Shown: one piece after another, positions 11,194 through 22,341 of the stretch | How positions within the stretch are numbered: position 1 is the stretch's first letter | Layout: each line of letters begins with the position of its first letter | Notes under the pieces: generated by a model | The model's input: the letters and a program-made list of their open reading frames with translations, nothing else | What the model was told of the DNA's origin: nothing | The model's database searches: none | Made by a program: the position numbers and the translations under genes | From: Apostichopus japonicus | Taxonomy: Eukaryota; Echinodermata; Holothuroidea; Aspidochirotida; Stichopodidae | Length of the DNA stretch: 64,000 bases | Assembly: GCF_037975245.1 (NCBI RefSeq) | Contig: NC_092572.1 | Location: 17,708,273 to 17,772,272, forward strand | Reading direction: 5' to 3'

Positions 11194-14133
11194 ATGATGT
11201 CCATTCTTTTGCTGTTTCTGATGGCGTTTCCGATAACAAATGGTTTGCCTGCGTCACCGGGAATCACTCATATCTACAGGGTAGACAGTCAAGATGCATC
11301 TTCGACTAACAAAGATCAGCCGATGACATGCGAGTTCATAATTTCTAGTAAGTCATTAATGCACGCTGTTAACAAGCTTTACGCTTTATTTTCGCTCTCT
11401 TCTGATTAGTAGGCCATGTAATATTAGCCCATCTAGTATTTTCCCGTGGTTACAACCCTTTTTTTATTTCTCCAGTACTTAACCGTATGGTTTAAAATGG
11501 AATAACAAATTATGTATTAAAACAAACATGTATATGTTTTACCAAGTTGCATCGTTAACGGTAACTTTGGGGGAGATTAGACTTTGAATTAAAGACCAAA
11601 TTTATAGCACAAATCTGCCTTGGAATGCGCCATTTCAGAAATCCTACCACCCACCCCACGCCTACCCAACTAGTCTTCCTAATGGGGTCGACTTTGACGA
11701 AATCAGGCCCACAATCTCTTCTTTATACATTTATTAATTTTCTTCTGGCCCTTCCATAAAGGTCCATGCTGCTACCTAAATCAGTGGTTGAATTGACACC
11801 GCCTCATCTCTCTACTTTTAAAATCATAAACACCTTTACCGTTTATTGTCGTTCCTTTAATTATCAGTGCAGTATGGTACCTTCTTCAAAATAGAAGATC
11901 TTGTTAATTTCGTGATGACCATTTTGCGATAAGAACATGGCGTGCTTAGAATTGTAGTAGGAGTACAATAGGACGAGTAACGTGATTGAAAGTAGACTTC
12001 CTCCCCCCCCCCCTACCTTATAGTATGTATTATAATTTTTGTATAGGCCCTACAAGACAATATACTATGAGTGTACTCTGAGCTACACTATGAGAATAAC
12101 GAAGTATATGTGAGCTATACTATGAATACTATGAGCCATACTATAAGTACTATTAGTAGTTACAAGCCATATGATCTATACTACGAGATACACTATGAGT
12201 ATTACTGAGTACTACTGAGTAGGCTCTGCGTGTGAGTATGAGTACACCATTTTTTGATCGATAACCGTACGTGATCTATACAAAACGCTGAATTTCAAGT
12301 TTTGATTAACTTTCCGGTAGATTGTTATACATTTGTTACGCCCAGGCATTTCTTTGTCTTTTTGGTCGTGATTCGCAGCCCGTGCATTGCCGACTACGAG
12401 TCCGACGGCTCGGAAAACCGAGCATGTGGCGTTTTCCGAATTGGCAGCCGGCAGTGTGCGGTGGTTCACCAACTAAATCCAGCAGCAAAACTACACGATT
12501 GAACACGACCCAACACAACTGGACTGTTTAGTTACGTGGAGAATCGTAGATATGATATAGTCCGGCATTGTGCGTGTTTGTTTAAGACTATAACTGATCA
12601 TGACTTTGGTCAGTTTTATGTCGTATCGGCTTCAGTCTGGAACAATGAATATATAGCGTTTTCTTCGAGACCGGTAGCTGTGCCGTGTTTACGGGTTTAC
12701 AACTGAAACTATAAACTTTATGTAGCCATTAGTTAACACGGTTAGAGATTTTTCACGAAAAAACGGTCGGTTCGGGTCGGGTCGGGAATTTGGGCAGTGT
12801 ACTGATGGCGAAAGGTTATATTTATGATAAACCAAGGCTGACTCCGCACTTTCTGATTTGTTTACTCTCTTTTTCCTAGGTCCTTGGATGGGCCATTTCA
12901 ACTTTTCATTTACACCAAATCCACCAAAATTAGGTGGTTTCGTCAAACTTGTGGCCAATGTGGTGCCCTGTATGTATACATGAACTTTTTTATTTATACC
13001 ACCCCCTGCCCTCCCCTCCCCCTACCTCCACATAAACAAATCCAGAATAAAATGGAGATGTGCGATCCGTCCACAATTTCTAGATATTCGACTATACTGC
13101 ATCGTGGATTATAGTTTTACTCAACAAGGTCTCACTAGTTTTGTCAAAATTTGGCCAATTTATTTACCAATTAATGTTTTATCTAAATTATTCAAATTTG
13201 TAAGTTTGTATAATCCGACCATTGGTATCACGAAGTCGCGCAAGGCAATACGATAAGTAATCATTACTAATATTCAAAAAAGAAAAGATTTTTCTCTTTC
13301 TGTTTTGGGTACATTTGCAGTAAAGGACATATGGTTAATCCGGGCAAGTGGAAATGGTACATTGCATGGCAGTGAAGTGACTTTCAGATATGACAAAACA
13401 TTCTGTGATTTTAGCAGCACATACTATTGGTGCCCTGCTAAGAAAGGAGGTAAATATTGCACTGACCAATTAAAGTCACGTAACTTTTAAGAATGTTGTG
13501 AACAAGTTTGTTTTTTGCAATGTTGAAAAAATCTGGAGAGAAACGAATAGAATTTGTTATGAAGTAATGTAATAGAAGAGATTCCCAATCACTTGGATTA
13601 CCGAGTTGTAATCTCCACATATTCAAAATGCAAGTTCGCCTGGGGTAAATTAACGGCTTCACTCTTGTGATGCTGGTGTGTTAATGTAAAACAGGCTTTA
13701 GTGATTTCTTATTTTTATTTTTATTTTTTTTACTTTAGCATTTTCTTTATAAACTGTGCTGATATCACCAACTATATCTTGCGTCATTTTTGGATAGCAT
13801 ATGTCAGAATACACATATTGGAGATTCTCAGCCGCAATATGGCCAACGATTAGTTCAAACTTGTCAAGGAAACTGCACAATTTTGTTTCTGCTATTAGAA
13901 ACCATAACGTTGCACGTCCAAACACTACTGCCAACGGTTTCAATACTTAGTTTCATACATATTGAATATAACGAGAAACTAAAAAAAAAATAATATTGAC
14001 CATTTATCCCGCTTTACAGAACATATTCACTTCGAGAAAACTTATAAATTTGACTACTTTCCAAAGGTAAGTAAAAATAATTTAATTTGTTACTAACGTG
14101 TTAGGTGATGCCATATAGGCAAAGCATGACCCG

Positions 14134-14227
<94 letters not shown>

Positions 14228-15152
14228 CTGCTACCCGTTGACACTTTATAGTTGATACTATATAGGCTAGAGGTAAAAAAAATTGAAATTGTTTTGGGTT
14301 TTTTTTTTAATGAGAAAAGAAATTAAGAAGAGAGCAAAGCATCGATGCAACTCCATTTATCGGATAATTTCTAGGTGTGATTCCTGATTGTTGCAATAAA
14401 TACCATTGCATGAGGCATGTGGTCTCTGACTGGATTTAAACTTACCCCAGTAGTTCCACAGCTATATAAGGATCATTGCACAATATGTAATTGTATGGGG
14501 CAGTGTGGGCTCTGACTGGATATAAACATACCCCAATAGTTCACAGCAACATATGGATCATTGCACAGTATTGAATTGCATGGGGCAGTGTGGGCTCTGA
14601 CTGGATATAAACATACCCCAATAGTTCACAGCAACATATGGATCATTGCACAGTATTGAATTGCATGGGGCAGTGTGGGCTCTGACTGGATATATACATA
14701 CCCCAGTAGTTCACAGCTATATAGGGATCATTGCACGGTTTAAAATAAGATAGGGTAGTGTGGTCTCTGACTGGACATTATACATACCCCAGTAGTTCAC
14801 AGCTATATAGGGATCATTTCACGGTTTATAATAAGATAGGGTAGTGTGGTCTCTGACTTGACATTATACGTAACCCAGTAATTCACAGTTATATTTGAGG
14901 ATCGTGGTAAGAGCTGGGGAGATCAGGGCTATTAACAATAAGGTCATTAGGTCGAATATCGTTCCTACCAAACGTGTTCCTGCATATTACAAGTTCTGTG
15001 TTAGATTGTTGGCCGTTTCATGTTCTTGCCTTCTTTTTTTTCCCTTCTTTTTCCTTGTATAACAGGGGACATACTCTGTTGCCGCAGAGATGTTTATTCA
15101 AGATGACGAAAAAATTCTAACATTGGTTGTGAATAATTGCACTTTAAACTGA
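11194..15152 (+). CDS. secreted ML-domain (GM2-activator/NPC2-like) protein, copy 1
   Basis: The exons are 11194-11347, 12880-12969, 13321-13449, 14020-14066 and 15066-15152, giving 168 aa. The leader [17 protein letters not shown] is a signal peptide, so the product should be secreted or lysosomal. Exon 2 gives a [10 protein letters not shown] strand. Exon 3 gives [10 protein letters not shown] followed by PAKKG. Exon 5 gives [16 protein letters not shown] and NNCTLN before the stop. ML-domain proteins bind lipid in a beta-sandwich. Here the first and last Cys would pair, and the C-x8-C would close a hairpin. This is the most divergent copy: exon 4 reads YKFDYFPK instead of YNLTYLPK, losing an N-glycosylation sequon, and exon 3 has GNGT in place of ANVT. 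The first of two overlapping ATGs was chosen, and either keeps the leader. All splice sites are GT-AG. Family assignment is by motif only. Confidence 0.75.
12060..12225. repeat. short TATGAGCTATACTA-type minisatellite (copy 1 intron 1)
   Basis: Degenerate units of ACTATGAGYTATACTATGAG form. This is the small counterpart of the expanded arrays in intron 1 of copies 4-7. Confidence 0.7.
14137..14225. repeat. (AT)n microsatellite in intron 4 of copy 1
   Basis: Pure AT dinucleotides for nearly 90 bp. Introns 4 of copies 2 and 3 carry AT tracts in the equivalent place. Confidence 0.96.
14397..14900. repeat. 85-bp tandem repeat, about six units (intron 4 of copy 1)
   Basis: The word CTCTGACTGG (CTCTGACTTG in the last unit) recurs at 14424, 14510, 14595, 14680, 14765 and 14851, a period of 85-86 bp. 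Each unit also contains ACATACCCCAGTAGTTCACAG-like and GGATCATTGCAC-like segments. Copies 2 and 3 keep one unit, near 21751 and 28566. Copies 4-7 keep about two. Confidence 0.93.
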
Positions 15153-15226
15153 TTACCCATATGTTTGATACGTACTTACTGTAACAGTGTATAGCTAAAA
15201 AAAAATAATTAGAAAATGACCTTATT

Positions 15227-15439
15227 TTATTCAACTTTAAGTCTTTCCAACGTTAGCTTGTCATTGTTAGAACGGATTTCACCACCCATGCCCAAAATAA
15301 ACAGAGCCTGGCTATTATGTCGGTCACATCGCGTTCCGCTTACTTGACCAGTTCTAATCTCTGACTGCAGATCGCAATGGTACCGTGATGAATAATAGTA
15401 TTCGTTCGTCATTATCGAGGAAGAAATCTTATAAAGCAT
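15227..15439 (-). pseudogene. minus-strand 70-codon ORF with AATAAA at its stop, array spacer 1
   Basis: This open frame runs opposite to the ML genes, about 75 bp past the stop of copy 1. It contains SSRYHCDLQSEI and GTRCDRHNSQALFILGMGG. Its stop overlaps an AATAAA, which could be a polyadenylation signal. The same frame occurs after copies 2 and 3, is shortened after 4 and 6, and is broken by a 52-bp deletion after 5 and 7. It could be the last exon of an antisense gene, or a remnant. I recognise no family. Confidence 0.3.
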
Positions 15440-16179
15440 AACTTCGAAGTTTTAAGCGGTGCTCAATGTAGGAATTACATACAAATTTCACCAGGATGAT
15501 GTAGTAACCGTTCTTCTTTCATTAGTTAAAAATAATTATATCTATGAGCTGTCCTTTTAGTTATAGCGAGACAAGTAACTGAGTTCGACATATTCATATA
15601 GCTAAAATGTAGGATAAGCCACAGCTTTTATCCCATAAAGATTCAATTGATAACCAATACAAATGCAAACTCTTCTATGTACGATTCTAAAAGCTTCATT
15701 CAGGAATGTCACGTTTTATAAGAAGAGCCCCTCAAAGCATTTTCCCTACTCTTTCATGGCACCCAGTATACCCACCAGTTTGTTCTTACTTAACTCTATT
15801 GGAGTGTGGATATCCAAAAGAAATTACACTTACATAAGCCAATACTAGCTGCATATTAATACGTTTCCAAATAAGTATCTAAATATGTAAAGGATTTTAG
15901 TCGGGCCAAGCACACCCGGGTCTGGAGTTCCTTGTCATTCGAACCCGAGTTACACCAAATTATGAAGACGGACTCCGAGATAGGTATATTCCATAGGCGT
16001 ATATCAGCAGTAAATATAAGCTGTTTTGCTAAGGTAATAAACAATGTAATTAATAGATACTCAGACAGTTTGATTCAATAAACAAAAGTAAGTTTCCAGA
16101 ATTACTAACTCCGTTTAACCTTCTCTCTTCTCATCTCTCACCCGTTTCATTACTTAACGTAAACAAACGTAACCCACAT

Positions 16180-16448
16180 ATGTATGTATGCATGTGTGTG
16201 TATGTATGTATGTATGTATGTATTTAAGATCCTCCTGCAAGCAGGTACTCGCGAAGAAGCCTCATTGGCTTATCAAAGCCGCAAGCTGACCGAAGTCAGT
16301 CTCTTACATTCATATTTAATGTCCATGATTATGATTTGTCAATTGTCAACAACTCTACAACTGGACGACATACATTAATCTTGGAGTGACTCGAACCGGG
16401 GACTTAATGATTGAAAGGCACCGGCGTTAACCACTGCGCTAACACTCC
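16180..16448 (-). mobile_element. tRNA-derived SINE, family B, spacer 1
   Basis: Read on the minus strand from 16448, the head GGAGTGTTAGCGCAGTGGTT has an A-box, and GGTTCGAGTCACTCC near 16397-16383 is a clear B-box plus acceptor-like end. A unique body follows (GCTGACTTCGGTCAGCTTGC, CTTCGCGAGTACCTGCTTGC, AGGAGGATCTTAAATAC), ending in CATA/ATAC repeats at 16180-16225. The tRNA-like head, central body and short-repeat tail are the standard SINE layout. The element occupies the same place in every spacer. Confidence 0.85.
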
Positions 16449-16569
16449 TTGAAGAATAGGAGGTTCATACTGTTATGTTTTGTCATTCATTCGATAAACG
16501 AGATGAAATAAAAAAAAAATAAAAACAATTGTTGAACCGGTGATCAACATTAACAAAGTGATAACATTT

Positions 16570-16830
16570 TCAATACTTACATCTATGTTCGCGGTACCAA
16601 AACATCTTTAGAATCGTATTGGAACTCTTGACAATCCAAGAATGAAAGTCTGTCGTGTGTGCTCTCAACTTAAAGGTGGAGGGGCTAAATTCAAAATTCC
16701 CCTGACTGATATAAATATGAGACTGGAAGATCTTATAAAGGATGGATGCTCCCCTACGGTCGTTGAAGCCGTAGAGGGGTTTGTGACTCATCCTACAGTA
16801 AACAAAAGAAGTGTAGAAACAACCAATGGT
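16570..16830 (-). pseudogene. minus-strand coding-like remnant with splice donor, spacer 1
   Basis: On the minus strand this block ends in GAT|GTAAGTATTG, a strong donor. It includes FNDRRGASILYKIFQSHI and NFEFSP in one frame. The homologous block in spacer 2 reads FEFSPPLVTRWYLEST and WQEFQYDSKGVVVPRT in a shifted frame. Differing frames and an in-frame stop in copy 1 just before the donor suggest a decayed exon. Family not recognised. Confidence 0.3.
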
Positions 16831-17821
16831 GCATTCTGAGTCATATTTATACTTCAAGGTTGGTCTTTACATTCTAAAGACAATGTTGTCCTAATAAATA
16901 CCTCATGTGAGTCCGACAAATAGAACTGGGGTTGTACACCGGAAGCAGTGGTCTCATTCTCCCTAGTCTAAAAATAGAAATCTCCCACGATTGACGATTG
17001 TAGATGAGAGCATGGCAACCCCATCCCTTACGTCCAACCCCCTTTCCTTGTAAGCCACTGAATTCAATACCATGGCACTATTGGACTAATTTCATTCGAT
17101 TCGATTCGAGCTCTATTTCATTTTCAAAAGAAACAATTATAGATATCATACCGTTATAAAACAGAAAAGTGATTAAGGAAACTAGAAGACAACAAAATCT
17201 GAAAACGTGTTTCTACATAGCATATTATTAATTTAGTAACTATCCTAACATTAACGAGACTTACACGTCTTCTTCCCCATAATGCTACACTTATGTAAGT
17301 TATAATTCAGATAGGTTACAGGAAACACACACCCAACCATCATTCTTGATCTTTGCGTTAGAAATCAATGTCAAGAATTATAACTTCCAATAACAGCTAA
17401 GACAAATGTTATCCACCTGAGATATTTAATATAAATTCAGTCACATGTGCTTCTTTTTATATGTTTTTGTCTTTTATTAATTACTACAATATTTAATTTC
17501 TGTAGTGGAAATGAGTTTTGCAAAAGCTGAATTTAATTTCAGCAATTTGAAGAGTGAAAGAAATAATATATAGCAGAGAGAGAGAGAGTTGCGATACGGG
17601 CAGAAATGTACTTTGGCCGAGCGGGTTCGGAAGTTACCAATTCCCCACAACAATTGCGTTTGCTAGAAAGAGTTTGACAGGAAAACCCAGCGTTTGTCAC
17701 ACCATAAAGCCCGCGTTGTTTGGTAAAATAGGGGAACTATCAAAATAAAGGCACCATTTTTTTGTTGGGGGGGGGGGGGAAGAGGAAGTTTAAAGTTGTC
17801 AAGTTTTATATCAATAACGAA

Positions 17822-18150
17822 TATTGACGACCCGATTGCAAGAAGGAACCTCCGTGATGACATCATTATGTATTCTACCATTGTCATTCATCCATTCGTC
17901 CATTGTCATTCATCCATTCGTCCATTGTCATTCGTCCATTGTCTTCACACTTACGCTGCTGTGTAAAATACGGAAGTTCCTAGTTCTATTTTGCTAGTAA
18001 CTGTATTCGATGTCAGCACTTAAAGTTGTTATTCATGTTTTACCAACGAGCCTTGAACAACTGCTATTACCAGTCGAGCATATTTATTGTCGTCTTCATT
18101 AGCAAATTGTTGCTGAAGTTTCGATACTGTGACCAATAATAATTGTAGCA
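17822..18150 (+). promoter_or_regulatory. conserved 5' flank of ML gene copy 2
   Basis: It contains TGATGACATCA at 17855-17865, a near-palindromic AP-1/CRE-like core, preceded by GATTGCAAGAAGGAACCTCC. Three tandem CATTCATCCATTCGTCCATTGT-type units follow (17880-17945), then GGAAGTTCC and the shared 5' UTR block. The factor-binding role is inferred from motif shape and position only. Confidence 0.4.
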
Positions 18151-21100
18151 ATGATGTCCATTCTCTTGCTGTTTCTGATGGCGTTTCCGATAACCAATGG
18201 TTTGCCTGCGTCACCGGTAACTAGTCATCTCTACAGGGTAGACAGTCACGAGACATCTTCGACTATCAAAGATCAGCCAATGTTATGCGAGTACCAAATT
18301 TCTAGTAAGTCATTAATGACCGATGTTTAATAAGCTTTACACTATATTTTGCATAGGGTTATAAGCTAATTTCGCTCTCTTCTTTTTAATCTATTTAATA
18401 TTAGCCCATCTAGTATAAGGTTAATTTTCCCGTGTACAACTCCTTTCAATTGTCCAGTACTTAACCGTATGGTTTAATATGGACGAACAAAGTATGTATT
18501 CGAACAAACATGTAAGTTTAAGCAAGTTGCATCGTTTACGATTTAATTTGAGGTACCGGTAACTTTGGTCAAACAGAATTTGATTTTCAGGTAACTCGTC
18601 TCAATGACGTACGTAAGGGAAGGCAGGCTGGGTGGGAGAGATTAGAGTTATAATTAAAGACCAAATTTATAGCACAAATCTGCCTCGCGAAAACGCGCTA
18701 TTTCAGAGACCCTACCACCCACCCTCGCTCGCCCTCCTAGTCTTCCTAATAGGGGTCTCCGTCAACGACATCAGGCCCACACGTTCTTCTTTATATATTA
18801 ATTGACTTGCTTCTGCATGGCCCTTCCATAAAGTTTCATGCAGCTACCTAAATCAGTGGTTGAAATTGACAATTTGTCCACCGCCACCTCTCTCTCCTTT
18901 TAACATCATAAACACCGTTCTCGTTCATTGTCGTGATTCGCAGCCCGTACATTGTCGGCTTCGAGTCGACGGCTGAGAAAACCCACCATATGAGGCGTTT
19001 TCCGGAATAGCAGCCGGTAGTGTGCTTTGGTTCACCAACTAAATCCAGCCACAAAACTACACGATTGAACACGACCCAACACAACTGGACTGTTTAGTTA
19101 CGTGGAGAATCGTAGATATGATATAGTCCGGCATTGTGCGTGTTTGTTTAAGACTATAACTGATCATGACTTTGGTCAGTTTTATGTCGTATCGGCTTCA
19201 GTCTGGAACACTTAATAGCCTATATAGCGTTTTCTTTGAGAGTGGTAGCCGTGCCGTGTGTACGGGTTCACAACTAAAACTATAACTTTTACAAATATAG
19301 CCATTGGTTACCACGGTTAGAGATTTTGCACGAATAAACGGTCGGGTCGGGTCGGATCGGATTGGGAATTCGGGTCGGGAATTCGGGTCGGAATTCGGGC
19401 CGGGAGTTCGGGTCAGGAATTCGGGTCGGGAATTCAGGTTGGGAGTTGGGCAGTGTATTGATGGCGAAAGGTTATATTTATGATAAACCAAGGCTGACTC
19501 CGCACTTTCTGATTTGTTTACTCTCTTTTTCCTAGGTACTTATATGGAAAACTTCAACTTTTCATTGACACCAAATCCACCAAAAGTAGGAAGTCTCATC
19601 AAATTCGTTTTCAATGTGGTTTACTGTAAGTACACATATATAAGTATAAAATTGATCATGACCCCCTCCCCGCCCGCCACCTCTCCATATACAACAATCC
19701 AGAATGAACTGGAGATGTGCGATTCGTCGACACTTTCCAGATATTCTACTTTACTGCATGGTGCATTAGTTCTACTCGAACACAGACTCAGCAGTTTGGT
19801 CAAAATTAAGCCGATTTTTCTATCAGTTTATTCATTCTCCCATTTATTTAAATTTGCGAGTTTGTTTAATCCTACCAGTGGTATCAGATAGTCGCACGGG
19901 CAATACGATAAGTAATTATTACTACCATTCAAATAAGACAAGAATTTTCTCTTTCTGTTTTGGGTACATCTGCAGCTAAGGACGTATGGTCAATCCGGTT
20001 ATCTGCAAATGTTACATTGCAAGGCAGTGAACTAACTTTCAAAGTGGACAGAACAGTATGTGATTTTGAACGTAGACACGATTGGTGCCCTGCTAAGAAA
20101 GGAGGTAAGTATTGCACTGACCAATTAACGGCACGTAACTTTTAAGAACGTTGTGAACAAGTTTGTTTTTGTTTTGTTTTTTTGCAATGTTGATAACATT
20201 TGCAGAGAAACAAAGGGAATTTATTATGAAATTATGTAATAGAAATTATTCCAAACTTGAAGTTGAGATGACCGCAACAACGGCTTCACATCTTGTACTA
20301 CTGGTGTGTTCATCTGAAACAGGCTCTAGTGAATAAATTGTATATTTCTTTTTACCAACATATATTCGGCTTATTGTTTGGCTTGATATCACCAATATCT
20401 CTTGCGTCACTTTGGATATAAGTATATGTCAGAATACACATTTCGGAGGTTTTCAGCCGCAATATAACCAACGATAAGTTCAAACTTGGCAGAAAACTGC
20501 ACAATTTTCTTTACTGCTATGCACCCGATACACACAGAAACCACAGTAACTACTGTAAATATTAAAGTTGTGTACCTGTGTAAAATTAAGATCGTGTTAT
20601 AAATCAGTTACATATACTTTTAGGATTACAGTAAGAACTGAGGATACATGTAACCCCAACAAATCCTCTAGTTTGATGCATTTGTTGATTACACATATCC
20701 TCGGTTCTTACTGTAAACCTAATAGCACATGCTACGGATATATCATATTTATCAGTATGATCCAGTATTTACTGTGGTACAAAACTTTAAGATTTATAGT
20801 AGTTACTATCATCTCAATGTGAATCAGTTATGCTTTTGGAAACCATAACGTTGCACGACCCTGAATTAAGGTCAACAGTTTCAATACTGGGAATAGTATA
20901 GTCTTCATACATATTGAATATAACTAGGCACTATACTTAAAAATAATATGGACCATTTATCCCGCTTTACAGATCATGTTCACTTCGAGAAATTGTACAA
21001 CTTAACTTACCTACCAAAGGTAAGTGAAATTTATTTGATCTGTAACTAACGTGCTAGGTGATGCCATATAGGCAAATTAGGCCAACCCCCCCCCCCCCCT

Positions 21101-21225
21101 TCCTAATTGTATATACATATACGTATATTAATATAGTAGAATTGAAACTGTAGTATAAATTTAAATTAATATTTATATATATATATATATATGTGTGTGA
21201 GTGTGTGTTTATATATATATATATA

Positions 21226-21266
<41 letters not shown>

Positions 21267-21313
21267 ATTTACGATTTTCATATATATATATATATATATA
21301 TATGAAAATCGTA

Positions 21314-21354
<41 letters not shown>

Positions 21355-22053
21355 GTAAACACACACTCACACACATATATATATATATATATATATTTAT
21401 TTATATATATATATATATGTATATGTATGTTATTTATATCTTGACGGTTTCAACTATCTTTTCTATGATACTGTTATGACATATATAGTTATTACGCTGG
21501 ACTACGTGTTTTATGCAAACCTTCTGCATGCCTATTGCACCATTAAACGTTTCACTACACGTAGTCTCTCTTTCCCTGCCTCGGTCCCTGGTGTTATAAA
21601 AGCACACTAACTGGTTGTTTTATGTGTTTCTCCAAAGTATAATTATTCTACTTCAAAATTGGGATTCATACCAATATGAATGCACGGCTGTTATTAGTAT
21701 CATTGTTTACTTCACATTCTCTTGGTTAAACAAGAAGTTTGTTTTGTTTGGTCTCTGACTGGACATTATACATACCCCAGTGATTCACAGTTATATTTGA
21801 GGGTCGTGGTAAGAGCTGGGGAGATCAGGGCTATTAACAATAAGGTCATTAGGTCGAATATCGTTCCTACCAAACGTGTTCCTCCATATTTCAAGTTTCT
21901 ATGTTAGATTGTTGGCCGTTTTATGTTCTTGCCTTCTTTTTTCCCTTCTTTTTCTTTGTATAACAGGGGACATACTCTGGTGCCGCAGAGATGTTTATTC
22001 AAGATGACGAAAAAGTTCTAACATTGGTTGTGAATAATTGCACTTTATACTGA
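18151..22053 (+). CDS. secreted ML-domain protein, copy 2
   Basis: The exons are 18151-18304, 19536-19625, 19976-20104, 20973-21019 and 21967-22053, giving 168 aa. The leader is identical to copy 1. The mature chain shows [18 protein letters not shown], then [41 protein letters not shown] and [16 protein letters not shown], ending NNCTLY. Predicted N-glycosylation sequons are NFS, NVT, NLT and NCT. The four mature Cys suit two disulfides: first with last, and the C-x8-C hairpin. Exon 2 starts with T-Y-M-E where most copies have P-W-M, so the usual Trp is lost here. Intron 3 holds the foldback element, and intron 4 holds an unusual palindromic AT/GT tract. Confidence 0.78.
19330..19445. repeat. 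(GGGTCGGGAATTC)n short tandem repeat upstream of exon 2, copy 2
   Basis: Repeats of TCGGGTCGGGAATTCGGG form lie 90-200 bp before exon 2. A shorter version is at 26356-26420 (copy 3) and a trace at 12765-12787 (copy 1). In copies 4-7 only GGTCGGATCGGGTCGGG-like traces remain. Confidence 0.8.
20545..20807. repeat. foldback (inverted-repeat) element in intron 3, copy 2
   Basis: Outer arms at 20545-20576 and 20776-20807 are 32 nt with three mismatches. Inner arms at 20626-20653 and 20689-20716 are 28 nt with three mismatches (TTACAGTAAGAACTGAGGAT and its complement). A further CAACAAAT/ATTTGTTG stem lies at the tip. Copies 3-7 carry it, but copy 1 has the flanks joined without it. A MITE-like element is likely. 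Confidence 0.8.
21178..21424. repeat. palindromic AT/GT microsatellite, intron 4 of copy 2
   Basis: GTGTGTGAGTGTGTGTTT at 21193-21210 is the exact reverse complement of 21357-21374. ACGATTTTCA at 21271-21280 is the reverse complement of 21303-21312. AT runs fill the rest, so roughly 180 bp can fold on itself. Copy 3 has a plain AT run here. Confidence 0.9.
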
Positions 22054-22128
22054 TTACCCATATGTTTGATACGTACTAACTGTAACAGTGTATAGCTAAA
22101 AAAAAAAAAATTAGAAAATGACCTTATT

Positions 22129-22341
22129 TTATCCAACTTTAAGTCTTTCCAACGTTAGCTTGTCACTGTTAGAACGGATTTCACCACCCATGCCCAAAAT
22201 ATACAGAGCCTGGCTATTATGTCGGTCACATCGCGTTCCGCTTACTTGACCAGTTCCAATCTCTGACTGCAGATCGCAATGGTACCGTGATGAATAATAG
22301 TATTCGGTCGTAATTATCGAGGAAGAAATCTTATAAAGCAT
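22129..22341 (-). pseudogene. minus-strand 70-codon ORF, spacer 2
   Basis: Homolog of the frame at 15227-15439, still open, with SSRYHCDLQSEIGTGQ and LGMGGEIRSN. The 3' end reads LKVG and the terminal AATAAA is altered here (GGATAAAATAAGG), so the possible polyadenylation signal is weaker. Confidence 0.28.

Noticed and set aside
11072-11257. Minus-strand frame with [16 protein letters not shown] (also in copies 2, 3 and 7)
   Set aside because: Antisense of exon 1 and the 5' UTR. No independent splice or start context.
16383-16448. tRNA gene on the minus strand
   Set aside because: The A- and B-boxes are good, but the sequence continues into a conserved SINE body and repeat tail and occurs at the same place in every spacer.
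16642-16839. Plus-strand frame KIPLTDINMRLEDLIKDGC (present in all spacers)
   Set aside because: The start region is frameshifted between copies and the block fits a minus-strand exon with a good donor better. Its persistence reflects recent duplication.
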